A stretch of 64,000 nt of DNA. It comes from Psococerastis gibbosa (taxonomy: Eukaryota; Arthropoda; Insecta; Psocodea; Psocidae). This document shows, piece by piece, positions 46,201-57,700 of this stretch; positions within the stretch are counted from its first letter, which is position 1; each line of letters opens with the position of its first letter. The translations under genes were made by a program, and so were the position numbers. The notes beneath the pieces were generated by a model, which worked only from the letters and a program-made list of their open reading frames with translations, was not told the DNA's origin and did no database searches. The stretch covers positions 35,735,419 through 35,799,418 of the forward strand of contig OZ020486.1 of NCBI GenBank assembly GCA_963971405.1, read 5' to 3'.

Positions 46201-49200
46201 AGACATTTTCGTCACAAGAACATTAGCTTCCAGTAGGGGAAAAAACCATCGATTTTTATCAAGTAGGAATTAAGGAAAATGTCACGTACGGCTACAACAT
46301 TTTTCCTGTTAAGACAATCAAACGGCGATGGCGGAAGTTGGGGACTGCGTGGTTTGAGATATGAATTGAATTGAAAACGACTTTATTAAATAAAAACAAA
46401 ACAAAAGGCGAACAATAAGTCTTCTTTTCATGCTAACCTTAAAAACAATCAAATCCATTATATTAATATATAGATGCTTAAAATTAAATAGAGAAGAAAT
46501 AAGAGAAGAAGAGAGGGGGGGGGGGGGAGTGAAGTGGGGAAGTCTTTGTAAAAGTGGAGACACGTGAACCCGGTTGGCCAGGGGTCAGACGAGCATTCCA
46601 CCAATGGATTATCTACAACCTTTGCGTAATTTACGCCCAACAGGGTCATAATTAAATAATATAATCTCATTGTGGTAGTATATAAAAGGTGAGAAATATT
46701 GCGTAGCGACATACCAGGCATGATGGCTCCGTTGGTCTTGAAAGGGTAATCAGGAACATTGGGTAAGCCAGGATAAGCTGCTGGTTTGAGTTCAGGCTGA
46801 ATGTATGCGGTCGCAGTGCGGTTGGGGTAAGACGACACAGGGACTGACTGAGTAGGGGGAGGCCGGTGACCGTCCGACTGTTGTACGGCAGGCATCATCA
46901 CGTTCTGATAAAATATATTCTTGTTTCCATTGGTAGGTACACCTGTAGCAAAATGTACATTTACTGCTGTGAAACTGCGTATTGGGTCATGCTATGGGCC
47001 CCGTCAACACGGAAGATCATAACGCGCTGGGGATTGAGTCATTGTAGAAAATGGCCAGTTGGAAAACCACATAGCCAACGTCAGATGATTTCTGAGAATG
47101 GCGTGACACCAACCCCTAACCAGTGCACAGTTCCCCCCCCCCCTTTTTTTCTCGACACTGGCTCGACACGCCAGCTCACACAATCTTCTGGAGTAGCCTC
47201 TGTGGGTTTCATGGGACATTCGCTCCTATCAAAAATGTCTTTTCAATGGCTGGTCATGGGAGACGTTCAGTCGATTTGCTTTCTCATTAGATTTTCTACT
47301 GCACCAATCAGTTCAATCCCACCAAAGCAATCTGAGTTGTGTATCGACCTTACCCTATTATAATTTGGATTTTTCTCCAACTCATGAAGAGAGTTTTGTT
47401 GTACACAAACATCAAAAAAACTAAAACTTACTTATATGATCATAGGAGTTGGGATTAGTGTAAACGGAAATGTTTTGTTGAAGGGCTAAATTGGCAAGAC
47501 TATTTTGCAGTTGCAGATCTGACTGTTGAGGCAATCGTCCATACGATGAATCGCTCCACTGCTGTATGGACACATCATGTTGTGCCGGAGGAGCCTGTTG
47601 GTTCTGTTGCTGAAATTTCTGAAACCTCGGCGGTTTCTCGTTGCTGGGCATAAAATTTGAAGGTTTCCTACTTCCGTCGTCGTGCGCCCCTTCGTAGCTT
47701 CGTTCGTTTTTATTATAATAGTTTTTCACTTGACTTTGACCCAGCTTTGAGTCCCGTTTTTCACTTGTTCGATTCTGACGCACCGAGTCATTTTTACCAC
47801 CAAAATATTCATTTTTAACTTTAAAGTTGCCAAAGGTTTTCTCGTTACGAGCAACCTCATTATTTTTCTTACTATCAAACCGAACGATATCAGGCTTCCT
47901 TTCCTGATGATATTTTCTGTCAACGGCTTCATATTTAGGAACAGCTCTCGGAGAATCGAATCTGCGTCCTGATTTGCCGTCTGGCCGCTCCAAGCTATTT
48001 TTCTTTTCTTCGCCATAACTTCTAGTCTTTTCCATGCCAACCTTATAATTCTTAATAGGCTGTTTATCTTTATTGTTTCTCGTATCCAAAGGTGTAGAAG
48101 TATCTTTTTCTGTAACAAAATGCACACTATTACAATGTTAATTTCTAATATGCAAACGTAGGTTACTAGTCATTTCTTCATAGTAATTCGTCTATGAATT
48201 ACACCATCTTGGCCTAGAACTTAGGTTAAGAAGTTAGACTTCAAGAAATTCCATGCATTGGTGGGACACAATTAACATCAAGTCTTACTTACCAGATGCC
48301 GGCAATTTATCCTCTAAGAAGTCAAATAGAGATACTTTTCCACTTGGTTTAAGGGATGCCGTTGATTCATCTTCCCTATGCCGACCTCTGCCTTTACCTT
48401 TGCCACTACTTTTCTCTTCTGTCTTGGCTGGTTTCCCGCTACCGGCCAGGGCACCATCTTCTTTACTGGGTTTCGGGGCTCTCGACTGGAGATTCCTATA
48501 AATGCAATGTTATGTAGCAACTAACGTCAAGATATGGAGTCTATGGAGACATTCCACGGGACTTTGTTAGGTCTGGCAGTGTGTCAAAGATAAGTAATCC
48601 TCAGCTTTCCATTGTCGCTTGCAACCGGTGTAGAATGAAGTTGAGAGCAAGTGCACGTTCAAAATTGAATGGGACCGTAGGCGGGGCAACGATCTAGGTC
48701 CACGCCAATGAAATGTTTTTAGTTCGGTCGTGCCTTTAAACAGTGAATGGGAGGCATGACTTTCTCATCTGGGTACCATTGTTCACTTAAGCAACAAGGA
48801 GCGCAAAAGTAATCTAGACTGCATTAGCATTAGACATGACTTATAGTCAAAGACTTATGACGATTTCCTAAAGGATTAGTTTAGATTAGTTTTAGCTTAG
48901 TTATTAGTATTAAGGGGGCCCCAGCACGGGAGAAATCCTTTGGGCCACCCTTACTTCATTATATCACTGTATATGTAACATTGAAGAAACGTAATACATT
49001 TATTATTATTATTATTATTATTATTAACTACAGTAAAGTATATTGACAGAAAATAATTCTTACTTAAGAGCCCGATCTGGATTATTTTTTGAGTGTTTGA
49101 GTGCATATTCAGCTTGCTCCTCAGTATATCCGGCTTCAATGATGATTTGAACGTTGTGATCGAGAAGTTTGTTGTTACCTCCCCCAAACACTTTAACCAC

Positions 49201-51290
49201 ACCGATCTTACTAGCTTCAAGAATGGCACCCTTGCGCTGCGCTTCGAATTCTGCGTTCTCGGTATTTTCTTTAGTTTTTCCTATAAAATAAAATTAGGTT
49301 TCTTATCGATTGTGAAACAAAATTTAGAGCTTTCGATTCTAAAAGGATATCAACTATAATAATGGTAAGTTTAAGAAGAAAACGATATTTAATTTCTATG
49401 GCTCTACCTTGATCCAAAGACTTGAAGTTTTTATCGGTGAGAACCGGTTTGGCTATTTTCTGTCCAAAAGGGATCCATGGTGGTGGACCTCCTTCTTCTT
49501 GACTGTCTCGTTTGTGTTTGGCCAATTTCTGAAAAAAAAAAAAAAAAATGGGGTGAATTAGTTGCTATTTTCAAAAAAACCGTGCCAATGGCAGATTTAC
49601 CAGTAGGCAACTGAGGCAAATGCCTATATCCGCACGCGCGTAGGATTTTAATTTTTTTGTTGAGCATATTATGTTTAAAAAAATATATATATAAAATTGT
49701 GTACGGTATAACATTTCAGTTAAGGGTAAGAAGTAGGTTATTTTGATTATAAACATAAAAAAAATAGTGGTTTTATTAGTGAACATCCCCCCCCCCCCCC
49801 CATACATACAATAACTATTAATGTCCGCGTCAAGGAAAGTACCTATATCCGCGCAAAAGCCAAATCAAGTGGTCACAACCCTTAGTCTGGTTAAGTTATT
49901 TATTACTCATTAATAGAGTTTTTGACGATTAAAAATGATCTTAGCAATTTACGAAACATTTACACAAGGCAGTATAATGATAATTGCAGTCTAATAGCAG
50001 TATTGCAAGTATGCCGAGGAATCAAGAAAATATTGAAGCCCCCTGCAAGAGGCTGGGGGATCGGCGCTGCGCACCTCGCTTAACAGCACAGCGCACCATC
50101 CGAAAAAAAGGTGGTGTGTTATAAATATTATAATACTGGCAATACCCTATTTTTCCTTTGTAGCAATAATTTTAAATTTAACATAAACAGGTCAGTGATC
50201 AATTTGCTTGTTTGTTGTACTTACCCTGTTTAACTCCCATTTCTCAATAAGCTGTTCAACTCTGCCACCAAGAACAATTGTATTTTCTTTAGACAGCAAC
50301 AAGAAGCAGTGATTGATCTCAACTTCACCAGTAAGAAATATCTTAGTTCCCGGTAGCGTATTTACATGAAGCGCTTGTATGGTCGTCAACCCAACTCCTT
50401 GCACGCTAAGCACTCCGTCGGACAAAACAAATTTCATAATAGTTGAGTTTTGGTTTTGATTCTCATGATATTTTGGAGTTGATAAATTTTTAACCTTTTG
50501 TATTTGTAAAATTATTCCCCCAGGAATGGATTCATATTTCGTCTTGTTTATATCCTCAGGCAGAGTTCCCTCAGAAATTGTGCGCAGATCAATCTGCAAG
50601 CATAAGGTTAATTTAAAGCTTTCTTTTATCGTTATTACACAATCATTGAGTAGCCATCCTTTTATAAGTTTAGAAAATCTTATTTTATGACGTACGCTCA
50701 CAACCATAAAATAAATATGATTCCAAAACTTATTTTATTAGTAATGTAAATTGTAATACTGGCCTAAGCTACATAAAACCGTTAATGCCTAGCCCTAGCG
50801 TAGCTTATCTGTTACTTATTTGTCTAAGTCTGCTACGAAACAAAATATGCGCTTAAAAATATATAGCTAAGTTACTCTAACCTTTAAATATATCCTTTGT
50901 AGCGGTACCGCTATATTACAGAAATATGGCCATAGTTGTCACGTTGTCATTAATGTTTTGACAAAGAGTAATGAAATAAAAAAAAATATGGTACTTACAT
51001 CTAACAACTTCTGGCAAATAGCCTTAACATCACTGAGTCCACTTCCAGTCATTAAATCCAAAGCAGTGGAATTTAGGTTCCTAAAAAACATTGATTATTT
51101 GGAAAAACATTAGAGTCGAGGAATGAAAATGCAATAACGAAACTATGATAAGTAACTATACACTGAGGGTATATGGTTGAATTCCCAAATAGGTAACCTA
51201 ATCTGGGGTAATCTCAAATTCAACAAAAACTACCAATTTAACTTACCATCCTTCTTGCAATAATTTTTCTTTCACCGTACCCGCCTCCAT
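43262..51290 (-). CDS. TDRD3: TDRD3, Tudor domain-containing protein 3
   Basis: Scaffold that binds topoisomerase 3-beta and reads methyl-arginine marks on histones and RNA-binding proteins, in nucleus and stress granules. Exons in transcript order: 51290-51247, 51080-50999, 50593-50225, 49528-49408, 49280-49064, 48495-48293, 48109-47432, 46942-46715, 45876-45452, 43459-43262. All are GT-AG and in phase, giving 854 residues. The OB-fold region (about 43-165) ends GGRVEQLIEKWELNR. EGGPPPWIPFGQK follows, then a UBA domain (about 244-280), SLFDFLEDKL, NEKPPRFQKF and a Tudor domain (about 773-825; YGNYEEV with cage Tyr and Asn kept). Exon 8 must start at 46942, because only this acceptor keeps frame. 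Exon 9 is Asn/Ser/Pro-rich. The usual C-terminal exon-junction-binding motif is not seen; the end LTIDIGHP may be a read-through past a donor at 43336. Confidence 0.93.
43505..43590 (+). mobile_element. tRNA-derived SINE family 1, body fragment
   Basis: Contains AAGCAGGCGGTCCCGGGTCT, TGTAAGAGAGGGCTTTATAG and CTCCGCTAGATTGGCTTA but no tRNA-like head. It abuts the reversed 5S-like SINE. TDRD3 last intron. Confidence 0.65.
43600..43800 (-). mobile_element. 5S-like SINE copy, truncated, reversed
   Basis: On the minus strand it begins TAGCCAACGGTCATACCAAG, the closest match of all copies to a 5S start, and runs through TGCGGCAAACTTTGTAGTGT to CCCCTAGTGGTTC. The tail half is missing. TDRD3 last intron. 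Confidence 0.6.
43860..44110 (+). repeat. Dispersed repeat R4 copy
   Basis: Best-preserved copy: CTTGTCCATTATCACTTGTA, CTGTGTAGGTTGACATCGGG, ACCAGTTTGCCAATGACC, GGAAACAATACAAATAATGT, ending CATAAAAAGTCCTTC. No inverted ends; a short retroposon is likely. Confidence 0.6.
44115..45402. mobile_element. 1.3-kb foldback composite with TAA target duplication
   Basis: Ends GGCGGGTATTCCACTGGGCA and complementary TGGTCAATTTTACTTCA/GGAATACTCGCC are flanked by TAA on both sides. Inside sits another repeat: TTTGTGATGGTCGAAATTTT followed by (CTGT)n, also found at 55150-55330. A 19-base C run is also inside. It lies in the last TDRD3 intron and ends 49 bp from the exon 9 donor. Confidence 0.65.
46365..46450 (+). 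repeat. Short dispersed repeat, shared with 11030-11130
   Basis: Same ACGACTTTATT, AATAAAAACAAAA and GGCGAACAATAAGTCTTCTT blocks as 11030-11130. TDRD3 intron 8. Confidence 0.5.
48997..49025. repeat. (ATT)n microsatellite
   Basis: About nine ATT units close to the donor of TDRD3 exon 5. Confidence 0.85.
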
Positions 51291-51750
51291 TTTCCACTCA
51301 GCACTCAGCACTCAGCAGAAGTCATTACGCCTTATGGCATACGCGGCATATTAGTTAATGTTTTATAGATTCACTCTTGTGTAAGCTAATCATATAAGAA
51401 TTAAAATTTTTTAAAGCATTAATATTTTTAACTATTCCGCACGTGGCACAAGAGCATAATATTTGTTTGGCATTATTTTGTAAACAATCTTTTAACATAA
51501 TGACATTTTTTATGGCTTAATCCTTTATTTTTAAGCTTATAAGATGAAAATGCTGAGAAACTGTGTTATAAGGTAGTGAAATTGTATTTTTCATTCAAAA
51601 AAGTCATGTAATAGTTCCCAAGGACGGTTAACTTCATTCAACTGTCACCAGAGGCGTGCCCTACATGCCGGAGGCTTCAGTGACATGTGCTGGTAAATAT
51701 CTTATCACATCCTTCAAGTTCACTCATCCAATTGCACCTGAGTAAGGAGG
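51291..51750. promoter_or_regulatory. Shared TDRD3/NAGK divergent promoter region
   Basis: Only 460 bp separate the TDRD3 start codon (minus) from the NAGK start codon (plus). The region must hold both 5' UTRs and promoters. It contains a palindromic E-box, CACGTG, at 51440-51445 and a repeated GCACTCA near the TDRD3 start. No TATA box at a convincing distance and no recognised transposon. Bidirectional use is inferred. Confidence 0.6.
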
Positions 51751-54700
51751 ATGGCGGAGATATACTTCGGAGGAATTGAGGGGTAAGCAAAAGCAGAGGC
51801 CTATGTTAAATTTTTAATTTATTCATCATATTCTGTCACGGTCTCCATGTTTTACTGACCTAGACTACGTCAAGCCTTATAGTGACCTACAAACCAATCC
51901 ACTGATTAGTGTATACTAATATTTCTAATGGCACTAACTGTATGGGAAGTCATGACCTAAATGGGATTACCATCTGTTCTGATGAGATTATACCCGTTTA
52001 CCATAGTTATTTAAAGTATGTAATTTTATTGCTTAGATGACTGGATCTATGATCTTCAGTTGATAATGGCTCAGAAGCTGTAAAGTCACCTTGTGACCTT
52101 ACTGTTCTTGTCTCAATTCTCTTTAAACTTCTAATATTTAGCTGATTTAATGGGTATTTGATGCAAAAATGGGGTAGAATTCTAACGTAACATACAGTAA
52201 GAACTAAATTTGCAGCATTTGCATCTAAGTTATTTAGGTTACCTAAATATATAGGTATGAAGCTATGATATAGAGGTCCTCTATAGTAATGGAACTGCAT
52301 AATACGTCACGTACGTCCTTCTAATATATGTCTATAAAAATAAAAGCTGCTTGCTACGACACCCCATTCAGGGTCTAGCCCCGGGGACTGGTGGAAGGTC
52401 CTCTCTCTGCTGTGTTCCACAACGCAACGCCTGCGAGTAACTTCATTATTCCCCTAACAGTGAGTGTAAGGTATGTTACCTGTAGGGTTGGATGGTTTTA
52501 CATTAATTTTAATTTCTAAATCAATACCATTTTATATGTGGCAGTGCACGTTTGGAAACGCTCATTAAAAATTATCTCAATCTTTTTTTGATTTGCGCAA
52601 AACTTACAGAATAACTAAATAATATCATTTCAAAAAATAGCCACGGACTCTCCTGAACGGTTGACAGTGGAACACGCAAGTCTTCATCCAATTTCAAAAT
52701 TTTAATTCAGAAGTTATAAAAATGAATTAACGTGCTTTTATATATAAAAAAGAAAATTTTGCATGGCGTCTTTAACCAATATCAGGATATAGCTACAGTA
52801 TATTGGTCAATATATCAGAACATGTACAGTAGTAGAATGGACTCTGATTTTCACCCCAATCGTTGTTGGTTCGAGTCCCACATTGGCTACATTTTCTTCG
52901 GAGGGCATGCAAAGCAGGAGGTCCCGGACCTTCCTATTTGAATAGAAGAGAGGGCTTCATAGTCCTAACTTCGCCAGGTTGGCATAATAACAGAACTAAA
53001 CATTATTTGTTTATTGGTGCATAATTAATAATAGACAACCAATCTTTTATTACCATGCAACACGAGCCACTATAGTTTGTGGTAGGCACAGTAGTTAACA
53101 GCTATACTGTTTGTGTTCAATATCATTTTTAATAATCATTCATCCGTCTTATCAGTTGGCTATCAGATGTAATGGTTGAATATAGTTTGCGGATTTTATG
53201 TTAGATTTAGTAAGCCACAGTTTATGTCTATTTAACAGTATCAGCCTATTCAGTAATCGGAAAGATTTTTCTATGTTATCATCTTCATTTAAGAATTACA
53301 ATCTTAAGAGGACATGCTACGTAGAAAATTTACACCACAAAATTTGTTGTTTTTATTGACTTTTTATTTTTTATTTAATTAACACAGCAAGTTATTAAAG
53401 ATTTGGCTCATGTAAGTTGAAGAAGAGTACTTTATGCATCATAAAATAGAAAATATTAAATTTTTGTTACCTTAGATCTTTCATAAAAACCATTGGGGAC
53501 TAAAGTTTCGCGTAAAACAGAATTTTTGGAAAAACTACAAAATCAAAAAGTTAGAACACCCGATTATATTATGCACGAAGTAGTCTTCTACAACTTAAAA
53601 TTTAAATAAGCCAAAATGTTGATAACTCGAAGTGTTTAATTTTGGGGTGCCAATTTTCCTCTTAATCCATAGAATAAAATCAGTCTGATAGTCTTAATTA
53701 AAGTTGTTTAATTGTTTGTGCAATTCTAATTTTATTATATTGTGGTGAAGCGGTTACTCCTGAAGCTTAAATATACGATCTTTACTGATATATGAAGCTG
53801 TACAATTAAATAAACAAAAATGTCCTAGTTGAACTTGAACACTGCTTTGGCTTCTGCAATTGATCGCTGATTGCACTAATTACTTGTTCACAGACAGACA
53901 ATCAAGAGCAAATTGGATTACTCCCACTACGCGTTTTTTTTTTTTTTTGTACGAAGTTGATTTTCAAAGGAATTACCAGTGAGGAACTTGGTTACAAACT
54001 TGGACAACTCCATTTTTTCACAAAATGGGGTTTTGATCCGACCTTGCTGAAAATTTTAATGTCCACCTGCACATTGTAAAATAAAGTGACAAAAGCAGCC
54101 AGATTGCGCACAGAAGCGCTGAGAAGTCTAGGGTTAGTCATAAACTTAATCAAAATTTTCAACAGAAAATCTGCTCTCCTGAAAAATTCTACAACTTGGA
54201 ATTGTCCGTGTTTGTAAACAGCCTGTATCTCAGATTCGTCAAAAATAGCAGTTGGGCGGCAATTCCACCGGCGAATTTACTTCATTTGTGATTTGAGATT
54301 TTTTGTTTGTTTTGTTTTATGGAGATACTTAACATATCTATTATAAATTAAGTTATAATATGGTAGAGTCTTATTAATGATGTCTGCTACCATATTATAA
54401 CTTAATTTACATTTACAATTTATAATAGGTAAGTTAAGTATCTACATAATAGTCTCTTTAAAAAAAAAATCTCAAATCACAAATGAAGTAAATTCGCCGG
54501 TGGCATTGCCGCCTTAAATTAGCGCAAATATTCCTCAATATATTTCGATGCATGACATGTTGTCTTCACTAATTCCAATTGGCCACAGTTCTTGAAGTCC
54601 TTCCTCGGGAGTACCCCGCCAATCGATTTTTGTGCAAATCAAATCAATAATTTTGGCCAATCTGTTAGGAAGAGGTGCATAATCATATCACATATCAAAA

Positions 54701-57700
54701 TTCTCAGAAAAATTTCTTCTGTTTGCGTCATGTAGTTAGGGCAGATAGTCACTCATTGTTAAAAATAACTTGATACAGTTTTACGTAATAAAATTAAAAA
54801 ATACACAACATTTCAATTGCACTTGACGATGGCGTGACCCTAAACCGGTTGTGTATTTTTTTAATTTTATTACGTAAAACTGTACCAAGTTATATTTAAC
54901 AATGAGTGACAGCAAGTTTTACAAAGTTACTAAGGAGACTATTATGTTTATTAAGACAGATAGTGTGGGGGTAGCAACAGTGTCAGGCATAGAGGAAAAC
55001 ACTTAGAGGTGGCAATATCCGTTGCACATTTTACAAGCACATTTCTGTCTGACTCCTACATAAGGCGTGTACTAGTAGGTAAAACCACCTACCCTGTCTG
55101 TATAAACAGGCAGTAGAGGTTGGATATGCGATTCTGAAACGCAAGCCTTTCTGCTTTCCAATTTAAACATAGTACCTATAAGGAAAGCTTTGTGATGGTC
55201 AAAATTTTCGATTCCGAGATTTCAACTGATTTACACGTTCAGGATCCCAAAAAAGTGGTTTTTACGAAATGTCTGTCTGCCGCTCTGTCTGTCTGCCGCT
55301 CTGCTCTGTCTGTCTTCCGCTCTGTCTGTCCCTCTGTGTAAATCAAAGTCACTGCCTAATTTAAGTCCTTGTCGTTGACCTACCTTCTGTGAAGTTTTCT
55401 GCGTTATAATAAACGTCACGGTCACCTGTCATTTCCCGCTGAATAGTAAACAAGATAGCACAATGGGGTGGAGACAAACATGTCCTGATTGTTCTTCCGC
55501 CGCACCGTCCACTCAAATTACCGTTTGCTACCGCTTTGATTGTTAACCTGCCCACAATAGGTAGTCAGGACTGCATGGTATAGAAGTTGTTAAGGGACAA
55601 ATTTCAAAATATGTTGTATACAAGGAATAGCCGTGACTGTCGTGTAATTTTTACGAAATAATTAATTTCCTGTTCCACAGCATCAACGACATGAAAGTGC
55701 CGAAAGTGGTCCGTTGAAAAATTAAAAAAAAATGCAAGCTTTCTCTTAAAGCTATCTGTTTTGAATGTTGCAGATTTACTACTATTCCGTGAAGTCTGTT
55801 TATAAATAAATAGACAAATGACTTCTTGTTCTATTACTAAGCCACCCTAGCGGAGTTAAGGCTATAAAACCCTCTCTTACACTCAACTAGGAAAACCCGG
55901 GACCGCCTGCTTCACATGCCTTCTGATGCATGGCCAGAAAATATAGAAAGTGTACGACTCGCACCAACAATCTTTCGGGTGAAAGACAGAGGCTATACTA
56001 CTACTTTACATGTGCTTACTTCGTCGGGTTTTTCTGTAGTACAATCAGTGCCGGATTTATATTTTTTATGCGTATAGGCCACTTTATTTCCGCCGCCCCA
56101 TGTACATACCTTTCTAAAATAATAATTTTCCATTTGTAGTAAAGGATATTTATTGAAAGTATAAAAAATCATGAGAAAACCGGTGGACGTGTTTGACTTT
56201 TATCCTCTGATTTTTTTTTTCTTTGACTTACTTACTTGACTTAAGTTGGCGCTGTCAGCCCTGGGGACTTTTGGCCGCATTCACAACACTACGCCACCGG
56301 ATCCTGTCCTTCGCCAGATCACACCAATTATCGGCCCGAAGGCCAACTTCCTGTATATCTTCGTTTAGCTGGTCGCCATAGCGTCGTCTCGGACGCCCCA
56401 AAGGTCTTCTTCTGTTGGGACATGCCATCCATACTGCTTGTGCTGTTCTATCCGCTGGACGTGTCCCATCCACTGGAGCCTTCTGCTTCGTAGTATTTGT
56501 GTGACGTCTGGCGAGCCGAAGAGTTGGTGGATTTCTTCGTTCGTTCGGATTCTCCAACTGTTGTTTTCAAAAACTCTTCCGAATATTCTCCGTAACATCT
56601 TGTTCTCGAAAACAGCCAACGCTCTTGATTCTTTCTTTGTCAGGGCCCATGCTTCAGCACCATATATAAGGACAGGTAGGATTAGCGTCTTGTAAAGCCT
56701 GATCTTTGTTGTCCATGATAGAATCCGAGTCGAGAATAGTGCTCTTGTTTGGAAGAAAGCTACATTGGCTGATTTAATTCTGTTAAGAACGTCTTGACTG
56801 ATCTTGTTGTCGGACGTGATGATGGACCCAAGGTATTTGAAATCTTGCACTCTTTCAAAGCGACCTGTGCAGGTATCTTGGTCTCTTCCCACTAATAGGT
56901 ACTTGGTTTTTTCAACGTTTATTTTTAGACCTAGCTTCAGAGCTTCTTCTTCAAGGGCTTTCACTGTGGTCTCGGCTTCTTCTTTTGCCTCTGCCATGAC
57001 GTTCAGATCGTCAGCATACCCGAGAAATTTAATCTTTACTCCCATGTCGATCCCGCCCGGTGTTTGTATAGCGCGTCTTACCGCCTTTTCTAGGACCAGG
57101 TTGAATAATAATGGTGATAGGCCATCTCCTTGTTTTACTCCCGTGAGTACTTCGAAGGGGTCTGAGAGCTTGCCATCCACCTTGATCCTAGCTCGTGATC
57201 CGTCGACACAGATTTTCGCCATTGTGCGTAGTTTTTTTGGGATGCCAAATTCCTCTAGGATTTTTTTTTCTTTACAAAAAGATAAATCGCATACAAACAA
57301 TTTAATGAATGTATCCGATTGACCTTTTTAGTCGCCTCTGTAGGTTATTACCCGTGATGAGTACGACACGTCTCCGATTGCATGGCGTGTAAAGACTCGC
57401 ACAAGTGCAAGCACGTTACCACCTGGCCAGCGAAGTCGATAAATCAAAAGACCTTCCTCTGAAATCCACCGCCCCTAGGCCGCGGCCTATACGGCTTATT
57501 TATAAATCCAGGACTGAGTACAGTAATATTATTTTATTTGAGAAAATGTAATTTTCCAACGAAATGAGCTTGTGTTTAAATTTTTTTTTTCATGTGACCA
57601 TTTTTATCCCCATTGCGATTTTGCAACGAGAAATTAATTAATTTCGTCAAAGATACAAAACCGTTCCTTGTTTACAAAATATTTTAAAATCTGTGACCTG

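Noticed and set aside
46458-46901. Read-through frame continuing TDRD3 exon 8 into the intron
   Set aside because: The donor at 46714 and the in-phase next exon at 45876 show the extension is intronic.
46866-47363. 165-codon plus-strand frame opposite TDRD3
   Set aside because: Antisense to TDRD3 exon 8 and intron 7, with no known domain.
56804-57322. 172-codon plus-strand frame
   Set aside because: Mirror frame of the LINE reverse transcriptase remnant.
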